NCBI GenBank assembly: GCA_025980435.1
Contig: JAICXK010000015.1
Coordinates: forward strand, 1-36,918
Direction: 5' to 3'
Length of the DNA: 36,918 nt
From: Bryobacteraceae bacterium
GTDB lineage: Bacteria > Acidobacteriota > Terriglobia > Bryobacterales > Bryobacteraceae
Shown here: positions 1-9,269 of the stretch, piece by piece
Layout of the letters: the number at the start of each line of letters is the position of its first letter
Position numbering within the stretch: position 1 is the stretch's first letter
Position numbers and translations under genes: made by a program
The notes under the pieces: model-generated
Databases searched by the model: none
What the model was told of the DNA's origin: nothing
Seen by the model: the letters and a program-made list of their open reading frames with translations, nothing else

Positions 1-714
1 CCGGAATTCCGGGTGAGGTTTTCACGTCAGGCGCGCGGAGCGGCCCTCAGGTCGGACCTGATTGTGGCTGTCTCGGAATTCACGGCGAAACAGGTCAGCG
101 GCCTGCTCGGTGTCCCACGGGCGCGCATCCGCGTTATTCCGCACGGAGTGAGAATGCCGGCCGATCTGGAGGCTAAGGACCGTGAGCGTCTAATCCTTTG
201 CGTGGGAGCACTGCAAGTTCGTAAAAATATGATTCGCCTGGTAGAGGCATTTGAGAAGATGCCCTCCGATTGGCGGCTAATTCTTGCCGGTGCGGCATCG
301 GGATTCGGAGCCGCGAAGATAATTCAGAGAATCGAATCGAGCCGCTGCCGCGATCGCATTCAGGTGACCGGCTACGTGACCCAGGCTGAACTGCTCGGTC
401 TTTATGCGCGCGCGTCTATTTTCTCGTTCCCGTCCCTTGACGAAGGGTTCGGGATTCCGGTGCTCGAAGCAATGGCATATGGAGTGCCGGTAGTCACGTC
501 CAATAGCTCGGCGCTTGTGGAGGTCGCCGGCACGGCGGCGCTGCTGGTCGATCCGCGCCAAACCGGCGAAATCGAGGCCGCGATGAAGTCACTGATCGAA
601 TCGTCCGAACTGCGCCGCCATTTCGGCGATCTCGGCCGTAAGAGAGCGGCCCTTTTTCCGTGGGAACGTGCGATTCAGGAAACGTATGCGGTGTACAAAG
701 AACTGCTGAGCTGA
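1..714 (+). CDS. Glycosyltransferase family 4 (group 1), 5'-truncated by window edge
   Basis: ORF is open to base 1 (PEFR-VRFSRQAR...); GT4 features: IAVSEFTAKQV, RIRVIPHGV, FSFPSLDEGFGIPVLEAMAYGVPVVTSNSSALVEVAG. Confidence 0.9.
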   Translation, partial: PEFRVRFSRQARGAALRSDLIVAVSEFTAKQVSGLLGVPRARIRVIPHGVRMPADLEAKDRERLILCVGALQVRKNMIRLVEAFEKMPSDWRLILAGAASGFGAAKIIQRIESSRCRDRIQVTGYVTQAELLGLYARASIFSFPSLDEGFGIPVLEAMAYGVPVVTSNSSALVEVAGTAALLVDPRQTGEIEAAMKSLIESSELRRHFGDLGRKRAALFPWERAIQETYAVYKELLS

Positions 715-722
715 AAGGCAGG

Positions 723-1049
723 CTACTTCTGATCTTCTTCGACGGAAATCTTCAAGGCACGAAGAAATTTTTGATCTTGTGAGGTTAAGCGAATCTTTCC
801 GGTCGATTCGAATTTTCTGGGCTGAGCTTCGGTTGCAACCCCGTCCTCCGAGTCTTCGTGTGCTTCGTCTCGCTTGTTGAAACCGATGGTCGCTTCGAGG
901 ACCAGGAACACATCGTAACCAGCGCGTTTTATTTCGCCGATTGCGCCCGCTATCCGGTCCGAGTCGGAAAGGGATTCGTTAATTGCATTTCCCAGCTCCG
1001 TCATCAGTTCCTTGAGTCTGTCGTCCAAGTCTTCCCCTTTCTCGGGCAC
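723..1049 (-). CDS. Hypothetical protein (108 aa)
   Basis: Intact ORF between neighbours on both sides; charged sequence, no recognised domain. Confidence 0.55.
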   Translation of the reverse strand: MPEKGEDLDDRLKELMTELGNAINESLSDSDRIAGAIGEIKRAGYDVFLVLEATIGFNKRDEAHEDSEDGVATEAQPRKFESTGKIRLTSQDQKFLRALKISVEEDQK

Positions 1050-1217
1050 CTTCAGGTTATCACCGATTCCGCGTTGATAACCCTAGTCGATGAAGCGGCT
1101 TACACATTCTCAGTAGTAGTGCCGAGACCCGTCATTTTATTTGACGCACAAACGGCTAGGATTTGCTCGTTGCATCAGGGCCGCACTAGGATAATGACCG
1201 CAACTCGACGGCCGAGC

Positions 1218-3179
1218 TTAGGTTTCAGAGTTCTTCTGCTCGTAAGGTTTCGTGGAATAACGGGCTGCTTCTTCCTGCGCTCCGGCCGTGTTGTCGTGCG
1301 TACGGATGGCCTGCTTGTATTCGTTGACCGCCCGATCGCGCTGCCCCGTAACATCGAAGATCTTTCCAAGGTTCACGTGCGACCAGACTTCGGTCCACTT
1401 CGGCACAAGATCTCCGTTGATCGCCGCCCGGAACTCATTTGCGGCGGATTGAAAATTATTCTGTTTGAAAAATAACTCTCCCACCCGGAAGTGAGCGAGC
1501 GAACTGTTGCGATTGACTTCGAGCGCTTTCTGGTATTCCTTGAGAGCGTTGGCGAAATCATTGATTTCGACAAACTGCTCGCCGCGCCGGATGGCGACCG
1601 CAACCTCAATAGAAGGATCGAGGCGAAGCAGGATGTGATTCGGATCCAGCGTTAGCTTTCGCGGTTTACCGAACGTATCGACGCTGAACTCGGAAGAAGT
1701 GCCGGTGACCTCAATCTTTTTGTCCTCGGGATTTCCCTCCGTGTCAATTCTCAGGTCGACGGGCATGCGAAAGGTATCGAGGTCCTGGGTAACCTTGCCG
1801 ACGACCCTGAAGCCCTGCTGTGTCCGGAAAACAGTGTACTGCAGTTTGAACTCGGGCGAACCTGACGATTCGAGCCACTGGATAAAAAAGTACCGGAGGT
1901 CCTGGCTCGAAACCTGTTCCATTACTTTCCTAAAGTCCTCGCTGGTGGCGGACTTCCAACTGTACTTATCCATGAAGGCGTGCATGCCTTTTTTGAAATT
2001 TGCATCGCCGATGACATTGTGCAGCATGTTCAGGACGGCTGCGCCCTTGGCGGCTGTAAGCGCCCAGTACTCGGGCGAATAATCGTCCAGGCGGGCGGCC
2101 TGCAGAACGGGAGGATCTTTTACCGTGAGCGCTTCTATATAGGTGTTGTGCATCTCGGTTTCCATCGCTCCGGGTCCGCCGAGATGTTCCTGGTAAAGCA
2201 GTTCCGAATACCGGGCGGGACCGTTTTCAAGCCAGAGGTAATTGCGATTGGAGGGAGACACCAAAATTCCCCACCACTGCCGGGAAAGCTGGTTTGCCAG
2301 CACCCGCGTATTGACCGGGTTGGAGATGGACCCGGGTGAAAGGAAAATGATTCCCGGCGCGGCATATCCGCTGACGGCGCCTGCTTCCGTTTCGACAACG
2401 GTCAGGTTCGCCTGCGGAGCAAGGCCGTATTGGGAGGTAAGAAAGGTCATGATCTTTCCGGTCTCGTCACCATAGCTCTGGGCGGCGGCCGCCTGCTGAT
2501 CGCGAAAGTACACCTGGGTCATGATGCCTTGCGAGCTGACGCGGACCGGGTCGCCCTTCACAATCGCGATACTTCCGGGGAAGCTGGCGTTCTCGTAATG
2601 GAAGGAATAGATAGTTCCACCGTCGCCGGCGCGATCGGTTTTGAGATCGCCGCTGGCAATTACCCGATAATCGGCCGGGGTTGTGATATGCATGTCCGCG
2701 GCAAAGCGGTTGGTGGTGTAGCCGCTGACGGGAAACCAACGGGCGGGGTAAAGCAAATATCCAAAATCAGGATGCAGGGCCGCGAACTTAATGCCGGAGA
2801 CCGGCCCATCCTCAGTTCCGGTGAGTTTTCCGGCGTAAGTAAGACAGATCTCGCCTGTTTGACTCTTTTGGATGGGAGCGGGCAGTTCCACCTTGACGCT
2901 GGAATCCTGGGAATCGCGCGAGGCCTCCAGAGTATGGCCCTGCCCATCCACGGCTTTCGAAACCGCCAGCGCATTATTCAACTCGAAGCTGGCTTCGCTG
3001 ACATTATCGAGCGAAGTGAAATCGATTTTGGCCGTCGCCGTGATCGCTTGAGTGCGAGGATTGATTGCGGCATCGATCGTGTACTTCTGAACCTGAATGT
3101 TATGAGGATGCCTGTCCTGTGCCCAGACACTCGCCGCGAGAGTAAGGAGGAGGAGGAGTGTCCATTTGAAACCGCGCAT
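1218..3179 (-). CDS. M1-aminopeptidase-like protein with C-terminal TPR repeats, signal peptide, degenerate active site
   Basis: Signal peptide MRGFKWTLLLLLTLAASVWA; M1-like beta-domain and LANQLSRQWWG / WLENGPARY at the expected HExxH / WLNEGFA positions; TPR-like C-terminus (NDFANALKEYQKALEVNRNSSLAHFRVGELFF...). Confidence 0.85.
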   Translation of the reverse strand: MRGFKWTLLLLLTLAASVWAQDRHPHNIQVQKYTIDAAINPRTQAITATAKIDFTSLDNVSEASFELNNALAVSKAVDGQGHTLEASRDSQDSSVKVELPAPIQKSQTGEICLTYAGKLTGTEDGPVSGIKFAALHPDFGYLLYPARWFPVSGYTTNRFAADMHITTPADYRVIASGDLKTDRAGDGGTIYSFHYENASFPGSIAIVKGDPVRVSSQGIMTQVYFRDQQAAAAQSYGDETGKIMTFLTSQYGLAPQANLTVVETEAGAVSGYAAPGIIFLSPGSISNPVNTRVLANQLSRQWWGILVSPSNRNYLWLENGPARYSELLYQEHLGGPGAMETEMHNTYIEALTVKDPPVLQAARLDDYSPEYWALTAAKGAAVLNMLHNVIGDANFKKGMHAFMDKYSWKSATSEDFRKVMEQVSSQDLRYFFIQWLESSGSPEFKLQYTVFRTQQGFRVVGKVTQDLDTFRMPVDLRIDTEGNPEDKKIEVTGTSSEFSVDTFGKPRKLTLDPNHILLRLDPSIEVAVAIRRGEQFVEINDFANALKEYQKALEVNRNSSLAHFRVGELFFKQNNFQSAANEFRAAINGDLVPKWTEVWSHVNLGKIFDVTGQRDRAVNEYKQAIRTHDNTAGAQEEAARYSTKPYEQKNSET

Positions 3180-3205
3180 ATCTAATTCATTCTCTCCCGA
3201 ATACG

Positions 3206-4366
3206 TTAGGCCGGAGTGGTTGTTGCGAGCGTGATGCCGCAGGATTCCGCGATGAGGGTTGCGGCGCGGCGGAGAGGATCCTCTTCCGGCATGAGAGCGG
3301 CCCGGACGCCGGCCAAGTCGGCACGCATGCGCTCCGACTTGGCAGTTCCTGGCAGCAGTTCTTCCGCCTCCGCGGCAATCTTGCCGGGCGCCATCTCGTG
3401 TTGGATCAGCTCAGGAACGACCTGCCGTCCGGCGATCAAATTTACCATCGACAAAAAAGGCACCTTCACCAGGCGGCGCCCGGCCCACCAGCTCAATGGG
3501 TTGACCTTATAAAAGGTCACCATCGGGGTGCCCAGCACCGCCGCCTCAATCGTGACGGTACCGCTGGCGGCAAGCGCAAGATCGGCATGGCTGATGCAGT
3601 CCCAGGTCTGGTTTTCAATTATTTGGATGGATAGCGCGGAAACGCGTTCCCGAAATTCTGTAAAGATGCCGCGGGCCGCGAAGCCTTCGGGCGTGGCCAG
3701 GATGATGGAGAGCGGAAATCGCCGTTTCAGAATGGAGACGGCATCCAGCAGAACGGGCAGGTGCCGCCGCGCTTCCCCGGCTCGGCTGCCGGGAAGCAGG
3801 ACAAGGACCGGAGCGTCTCCCGAAAGAGAGTGAGTTTCGAAGAACTGCTCGCGCGAGTGCTGTGGGCGCGCCATCGTGGCCAGCGGATGCCCTATATAGG
3901 TTGCATCCACTCCATGCCCACGAAACCATTCCTCTTCAAAAGGAAAAAGGCAAAAGAGCTTGTCTACAAGCTTCCGGATGGTCTTCACGCGGCCCTGACG
4001 CCAGGCCCAGACCTGCGGAGCAACCAGGTAATAAACCGGAACGCAAAATTCTTTTAACCGGCTAGCGACGCGCAGGTTGAAATCGGGGCTGTCTGTCAGA
4101 AGGGCGGCAGCGGGCCGATTCCGGCGAGCAAAATCGACCAGTTTCCGATAATCGCCATAGATCCGCGGGAGATGAGAAACTACTTCGGCCAGACCGACTA
4201 CCGAGAGACGGGAGGAATCGATGACAGGCTGAACCCCGAGGGCTTGCAGGCGAGAACCGGCACAACCGTAAAAGCGGGGTTCCGGCAGCATACCGGTTAA
4301 GTGCCGGACAACACCAGCGGCATACATATCGCCAGAGGCTTCGCCTGCGGAAACCAGAAACTGCAC
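3206..4366 (-). CDS. lpxB: Lipid-A-disaccharide synthase
   Basis: SAGEASGDMYAA N-terminus, VAPQVWAWRQGRVKTI, LLPGSRAGEARRHLP, AASGTVTIEAAVLGTPMVTFYKV. Confidence 0.95.
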   Translation of the reverse strand: MQFLVSAGEASGDMYAAGVVRHLTGMLPEPRFYGCAGSRLQALGVQPVIDSSRLSVVGLAEVVSHLPRIYGDYRKLVDFARRNRPAAALLTDSPDFNLRVASRLKEFCVPVYYLVAPQVWAWRQGRVKTIRKLVDKLFCLFPFEEEWFRGHGVDATYIGHPLATMARPQHSREQFFETHSLSGDAPVLVLLPGSRAGEARRHLPVLLDAVSILKRRFPLSIILATPEGFAARGIFTEFRERVSALSIQIIENQTWDCISHADLALAASGTVTIEAAVLGTPMVTFYKVNPLSWWAGRRLVKVPFLSMVNLIAGRQVVPELIQHEMAPGKIAAEAEELLPGTAKSERMRADLAGVRAALMPEEDPLRRAATLIAESCGITLATTTPA

Positions 4367-4450
4367 TGCGTTCCACTCAAGTGTAGCAGCGGATTCGTTG
4401 TTTCCGGCGCTTTGGATACCGGCTTGCTAGAATCGAGATCGAAAACCCAG

Positions 4451-5290
4451 ATGTCCAGTCCACTCGAGCCGACACCAGCCAATCCGGCTCAATCAGGTGT
4501 CTTTCGGATCAGTGTGGGTCAATTCGCCGAACGGTTTCGGGGCGAAGTGATCCCGTTGAGCAACACCTTCGGGTACTTCTGCGCCTCGATTCCGATGACG
4601 GAAGAGCTTGTGAAGGAATATCTGGAGGAGCCGATTGCAGCCCTGCCTCCAACCATCGCCGCGATGCTTCCGCGCGTTTCCATATTGCTGGTTCCATATC
4701 TTGAACGAACCAGGGAACGGGGGCGCGTCAAGGTCCCCAGGACGAAACGGATCGCTCTGGAGAAAGTAGGGGATTTCGTTGTAGCGGAGCGGCCCGCGGA
4801 CGGGCAACAATCCTGGGCATCGCAAGTCAGCTTTGCAAATGAAACCGTGCTGGTATTTGCCCTGAAAGAACAGGATGTAGCCGAATACCACTATCGCCTT
4901 TACCGCAGGCTGGCGGGGTTGGTTGCCGAAAAATGGTCAGCGGATGCTTCGGCAGGCTACAAAACAATGCTTCGCGAAGAATTGATGTCCAGTGTTCATG
5001 GCGAAGTCGATGACGAGAGCTGGCAGGCGAAGCAGATTCTGCTGCGCCGCCAAAGCAATGTGAAACGCGACAGCCCGTTGTTCGCCACCTACATCAAACA
5101 ATCTTTCGTGGATAGCCTGACGCTTTATCTTCACGGCATCTGCTGCGACATCGACGTGGAAACCGGTCCACGGCAGCTCCCCAGCCGGTATTTGCGGAAG
5201 CGCCTGAATCTGCTGAGGACGCTATACCCGCCGCCGTCCGGCTACACTGTGTTTCCGGAAGATGGCGAGCAGAAGAGCGGGCAAGCTTAG
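4451..5290 (+). CDS. Conserved-looking hypothetical protein (about 279 aa)
   Basis: Track ORF starts at 4301, but that runs antisense into lpxB; ATG at 4451 (MSSPLEPTPANPAQ) is a more plausible start. Confidence 0.6.
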   Translation: MSSPLEPTPANPAQSGVFRISVGQFAERFRGEVIPLSNTFGYFCASIPMTEELVKEYLEEPIAALPPTIAAMLPRVSILLVPYLERTRERGRVKVPRTKRIALEKVGDFVVAERPADGQQSWASQVSFANETVLVFALKEQDVAEYHYRLYRRLAGLVAEKWSADASAGYKTMLREELMSSVHGEVDDESWQAKQILLRRQSNVKRDSPLFATYIKQSFVDSLTLYLHGICCDIDVETGPRQLPSRYLRKRLNLLRTLYPPPSGYTVFPEDGEQKSGQA

Positions 5291-5328
5291 AAGCTGTAAA
5301 AGAAAACGACCACGCCCATCGCTCACGC

Positions 5329-7683
5329 TCAAGGCTCAGGTTCAAGTACTTTTCCTAAAATCCTGATGACACCCTGCCTGCCGCGCGGGCCGATTTCGTT
5401 GTGAGGCCCTACACAGCCTGGACACCCGGTCTCGCACGAGCATCCGGCGGCAAGATCGAGCGCGGCCCGGAGCAGTTCATCACGGCGGCGGAATAAGGGC
5501 TCGCTCTGACCAATTCCCCCGGGGTAGTTATCGTAGAGAACCACGTCGGGTTCGAAGGCTGTTTGGGCCTGGGCGGATTCATCGAGAACCGCGACAGCAA
5601 GATCGCGCGGATCGCTCAGTAGGAGAACTGTTGCGACGGTCTGGAGCACGTTTCCCAAACCATGCAAGGCGTCCTGAAGATCGGCGCGAGAGAAACCGTC
5701 GAAATCGTCAAAGAACCCGGTTGAGAAATGCAGCCAGAAAGCAGTGGTGTGCATTTCCTGCTCCGGTAGAGACAAATTGCCTGCCCCGAGATTTTCAAGT
5801 GTGTAGAACTTTATCTTTTTGAATCCGACCACCTGCCGCTTGATGCGTACCTCTCCCTGTGCAGCGCACGCGCAAGGATGCGCGGCGGCATTCTCGAACT
5901 GAGCCAGTTCACTGACCTGGTTGTACACGACCGCGTCGGTGAAGTAATCCGAATCGACCTGACGGACGAACGCCTTTCGTCCATCGAAATCGAGCTTCTC
6001 TACCTGATACTGACGGGCGTCGTGCAGGTAAATAGCCTTTTCATGCAGGGTGGTGAGCGCGGATGGAAAATCGACCTCACCGATGACGCGGTGATCGCCT
6101 GTGATGTTCACCACAAGAAAGTTATCGCTGGTAACCGCGCGCAAACTGACGGAATCGGCCGGATAGCTGTCGCTCACCCAATGCCAGCAATCGCCGGAAT
6201 GATGCAAGAGGCGGAGCTCTTCAGCAAGAAAGCGGCAGAGCCTGCCCACATCGTGCTTTCCGAACTGCTCGCCGTCGCGAATGGGCAGCTCAAAGGCGGC
6301 GCACTTCAGGTGGCTCAGGAAGATCTCAAGATTGTCGGCATTGATGTGCGCCTGTTCGGGCGACGATCCGAAGAAGTAGTCGGGATGCTCGATAATGTAC
6401 TGATCGAGCGGAGCGCTGGAGGCGACCAGCACGGCAATGGAGGAAGATTGCCTACGGCCTGCGCGGCCCGCTCGCTGCCAGGTGGAAGCGATATTTCCTG
6501 GATAGCCCGCGAGCACAATGCTATCGAGCGAACCGATATCGACACCTAGCTCTAACGCGTTGGTGGCAACGACGGCGCGGATCTCTCCGGAACGGAGGCC
6601 CTGTTCAATATGACGGCGTTCCTTCGGCAAATAGCCGCCCCGGTATCCGCGAATAGCCTCATTCGAAAACGGCAGATGCGAGCAAGCGTCCTTTAAGTAA
6701 GTTGTAAGGACCTCGGCCGCCAGGCGGTTGTTCGTGAATACGAGAGTCTGCTGGCGCTGGCGAATCAATTCGAGAGCGATCCGTCGGGATTCGTGCAGAT
6801 AGGTGCGGCGGATGCCAAGCTGGCGATTGACAACCGGAGGATTATAGAAGACGAAATAACTATCGCCAGACGGCGCTCCGTTCTCGGCAACGATTTCGAA
6901 TGGCTGCCCGGTAATCGATTCAGCGAGCTGCTTCGGATTCGCGATGGTAGCCGAACAGCAAATGAATTGGGGCTGCGACCCGTAGAACTCACAAATACGC
7001 TTCAATCGCCGGAGGATGTTGGCGAGATGGCTACCATAAACGCCGCGATAGTAGTGCAGCTCGTCAACCACGATGTAGCGAAGGTTCTCAAAGAGCTTCG
7101 CCCATTTCGTGTGGTGAGGGAGAACACCGGCATGCAGCATGTCCGGATTGGTCAGGACAATATTGGCTTTACTGCGGATGGCGCGCCGGGCATCCTGCGG
7201 CGTATCGCCATCGTAGGTATGGCACGAGAGCGGCGCACCAATGGCGTCGTTCAGGCGCTGCAGTTCGAGGCGCTGATCCTCGGCGAGAGCCTTGGTAGGA
7301 AAAAGAAAAATAGCGCGTCCCGCGGAGTCCGCAAGCAGGGAATGGACGACGGGGAGGTTGTAGCACAGCGTTTTACCGCTGGCGGTAGGCGTCACGACGA
7401 CCGTGTTCTTGCCGGCAAGGGAATGCTCGACAGCGGCAGCCTGGTGTGTATAGAGCTTTTCGATACCGCGGCCGGCGAGCGCAGCCCCCAGCTGCGGATT
7501 CAACCGTTCCGGAAAGGGCGCAAACCGCGCAGGTTTGGCCGGCTGGTAACGAACGGCGCGAACGGACGACCCGTCCTGCTGCATTAACTGCTGAAAGTGG
7601 GCGGCCAGAGCCTGCACCGGCGACAGGGGCGCGACCGCGCTGGTTTGTTCGGCAGCTTCGGGAAACTTGAGAGCGAGATTCAT
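5329..7683 (-). CDS. DEAD/DEAH-box helicase with C-terminal Cys cluster (YprA/MrfA-like, DUF1998-type)
   Basis: TPTASGKTLCYNLP (Walker A), VVDELHYYRG (DExH), CCSATIANP, QRAGRAGRR; C-terminal CSCETGCPGCVGP; Shine-Dalgarno-like GAGGAGG upstream. Confidence 0.9.
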   Translation of the reverse strand: MNLALKFPEAAEQTSAVAPLSPVQALAAHFQQLMQQDGSSVRAVRYQPAKPARFAPFPERLNPQLGAALAGRGIEKLYTHQAAAVEHSLAGKNTVVVTPTASGKTLCYNLPVVHSLLADSAGRAIFLFPTKALAEDQRLELQRLNDAIGAPLSCHTYDGDTPQDARRAIRSKANIVLTNPDMLHAGVLPHHTKWAKLFENLRYIVVDELHYYRGVYGSHLANILRRLKRICEFYGSQPQFICCSATIANPKQLAESITGQPFEIVAENGAPSGDSYFVFYNPPVVNRQLGIRRTYLHESRRIALELIRQRQQTLVFTNNRLAAEVLTTYLKDACSHLPFSNEAIRGYRGGYLPKERRHIEQGLRSGEIRAVVATNALELGVDIGSLDSIVLAGYPGNIASTWQRAGRAGRRQSSSIAVLVASSAPLDQYIIEHPDYFFGSSPEQAHINADNLEIFLSHLKCAAFELPIRDGEQFGKHDVGRLCRFLAEELRLLHHSGDCWHWVSDSYPADSVSLRAVTSDNFLVVNITGDHRVIGEVDFPSALTTLHEKAIYLHDARQYQVEKLDFDGRKAFVRQVDSDYFTDAVVYNQVSELAQFENAAAHPCACAAQGEVRIKRQVVGFKKIKFYTLENLGAGNLSLPEQEMHTTAFWLHFSTGFFDDFDGFSRADLQDALHGLGNVLQTVATVLLLSDPRDLAVAVLDESAQAQTAFEPDVVLYDNYPGGIGQSEPLFRRRDELLRAALDLAAGCSCETGCPGCVGPHNEIGPRGRQGVIRILGKVLEPEP

Positions 7684-7737
7684 GTGTTCGCCTCCTCTAC
7701 CGTAACCGAGATCAGGGTGGGGAACAAGAGGCGAATA

Positions 7738-9267
7738 TCACAGGATGCCGGCGAGTTCCTGGACGGTTTGGAAAGTATCTGCTTCCTGGGCCGATTTGTC
7801 GGGACGATAGCGCTTGACGCGGGCGAATCGCAGGGCGAGACCGCTTTCGTAGCGCGGGCTCGCTTGAATCTCATTGAAGACGATCTCGGCCACCAGCTTG
7901 GGTTCCACATAGACCGTGTAGCTGTCTCGGGCCACTTCGAGCTTCAGGAGTTCCTGCGTCTGCCAGGCAAGCATTTCATCCGTGAGTCCTTTAAAGGTTT
8001 TGCCGAGCATAGCGAAGCCGCCCTTCACGGTGTCGCGGGCGCCCAAATGTAAGTTACTCAGCCAGCCGCGCCGCCGGCCATTGCCCCATTCGGCGGCGAG
8101 AATCACGAGGTCCAGAGTGCGGGCCTGCTTAATTTTGAGCCAGCTCTGCCCGCGCGCACCCGCCGCGTAGGCGGCATTGCGAGCTTTCGCCATGAGGCCT
8201 TCGTGGCCCTGCCGCAGAGCCTGGCCCAGGAAATTCGCGGCTTCGGACGAGTTTGCGGTTACGATGTGGGGAACAATGTTGTCCGGCGGAACAATAGCAT
8301 TTAAGGCGGCGAATCGTTTCACCTGGGGCTCATCAAGAATCGGCGCGCTGTCGAGGTAGAGAGCGTCAAACCAGAACGGCACCATGGGGAGTTCGTCGAG
8401 CAGGCGGTCCACGTCGAGTCTGCGGCCAAAGCGCCGCATGGAAACCTGAAAGGGCCGGGGGCGGCCCTGGGCATCCAGGCTGAGCACTTCGCCATCGAGA
8501 ATCACATCCTTCGCGGGTAAGGATCGCACTGCCTGAACCACTTCGGGAATGGCAGCGGATACGTCGTTCGATCCGCGCGAGAAAATTTTGACTTCGTCAC
8601 CCGACTTGTGGGCCTGAACTCGCGCGCCATCGAACTTATATTCCAGCGCGGCTTCTCCGAGCGCCCCCAAAGCCTCGGTGACATCTTCGGCGGTTTGCGC
8701 AAGCATCGGCTGCACCGGGCGGAACAGTTGAATATCGAATTGAGAGAGGCCCGGTTCTCCATTTTCGAGAGCCGGCCGGGCAATCGCCCGGATGCTGCCC
8801 GCCAGCATGGCAGCTCGGCGAATTCTGGCAGCCGAAATTCCGGCCGCTTGCGCGAGAGCATCCAGCATGATGCCTTCGAGCGCGCCCTGGCGCAGCTCGC
8901 CGCCCAGGAGAGCAACCAAAAACTGCTGCTCCGAAGAAGTAGCGCGCATAAAGAGTCTGTTGAGCAGTTCGCGCTTCCTCTGCTCAGAACCGGAACCTTT
9001 CACTTCGGCAAGCCGGTCGAGGACGCGATCCACTTCCAGCAACTCGATGCCCGGGGTTTCCGCGGGGGGTGCTCCGGCGTTGCGAAGCGTAGCAAAACCG
9101 ATACCGATGCGGCCCTGACGGGTGGCTCCGGACAAAAACGCGACCGCGGGTTCTACTTCATCAGGCTGGAGGCGTTTGAGGAGAGCAGCAAGAAGGCTGG
9201 TTTTCTCGAGCCGCTTGCTGGTAGCGGTAATGCGGCGTGAAGTGTCGACCAGGTCAGCGAGAAGCAC
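7738..9267 (-). CDS. lig: ATP-dependent DNA ligase (stand-alone, about 509 aa)
   Basis: Adenylation motif EYKFDGARVQAH (KxDG), ILDGEVLSLD, GLMAKARNAAYAAGARGQSWLKIK; N-terminal DNA-binding domain typical of LigB/archaeal-type ligases. Confidence 0.93.
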   Translation of the reverse strand: MLLADLVDTSRRITATSKRLEKTSLLAALLKRLQPDEVEPAVAFLSGATRQGRIGIGFATLRNAGAPPAETPGIELLEVDRVLDRLAEVKGSGSEQRKRELLNRLFMRATSSEQQFLVALLGGELRQGALEGIMLDALAQAAGISAARIRRAAMLAGSIRAIARPALENGEPGLSQFDIQLFRPVQPMLAQTAEDVTEALGALGEAALEYKFDGARVQAHKSGDEVKIFSRGSNDVSAAIPEVVQAVRSLPAKDVILDGEVLSLDAQGRPRPFQVSMRRFGRRLDVDRLLDELPMVPFWFDALYLDSAPILDEPQVKRFAALNAIVPPDNIVPHIVTANSSEAANFLGQALRQGHEGLMAKARNAAYAAGARGQSWLKIKQARTLDLVILAAEWGNGRRRGWLSNLHLGARDTVKGGFAMLGKTFKGLTDEMLAWQTQELLKLEVARDSYTVYVEPKLVAEIVFNEIQASPRYESGLALRFARVKRYRPDKSAQEADTFQTVQELAGIL

Positions 9268-9269
9268 AG

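Noticed and set aside
1-12. CCGGAATTCCGG at the left end resembles an EcoRI linker (cloning artefact)
   Set aside because: It translates in frame as PEFR, continuing naturally into the glycosyltransferase (PEFRVRFSRQAR); most likely genuine sequence.
858-1475. 205-aa plus-strand ORF
   Set aside because: Antisense to the hypothetical gene at 723..1049 and the M1-like gene; no recognisable domain; typical high-GC shadow ORF.
2430-3185. 251-aa plus-strand ORF
   Set aside because: Wholly antisense to the M1-like gene, which has clear domain content.
6793-7587. 264-aa plus-strand ORF
   Set aside because: Antisense to the helicase gene; no domain signature.
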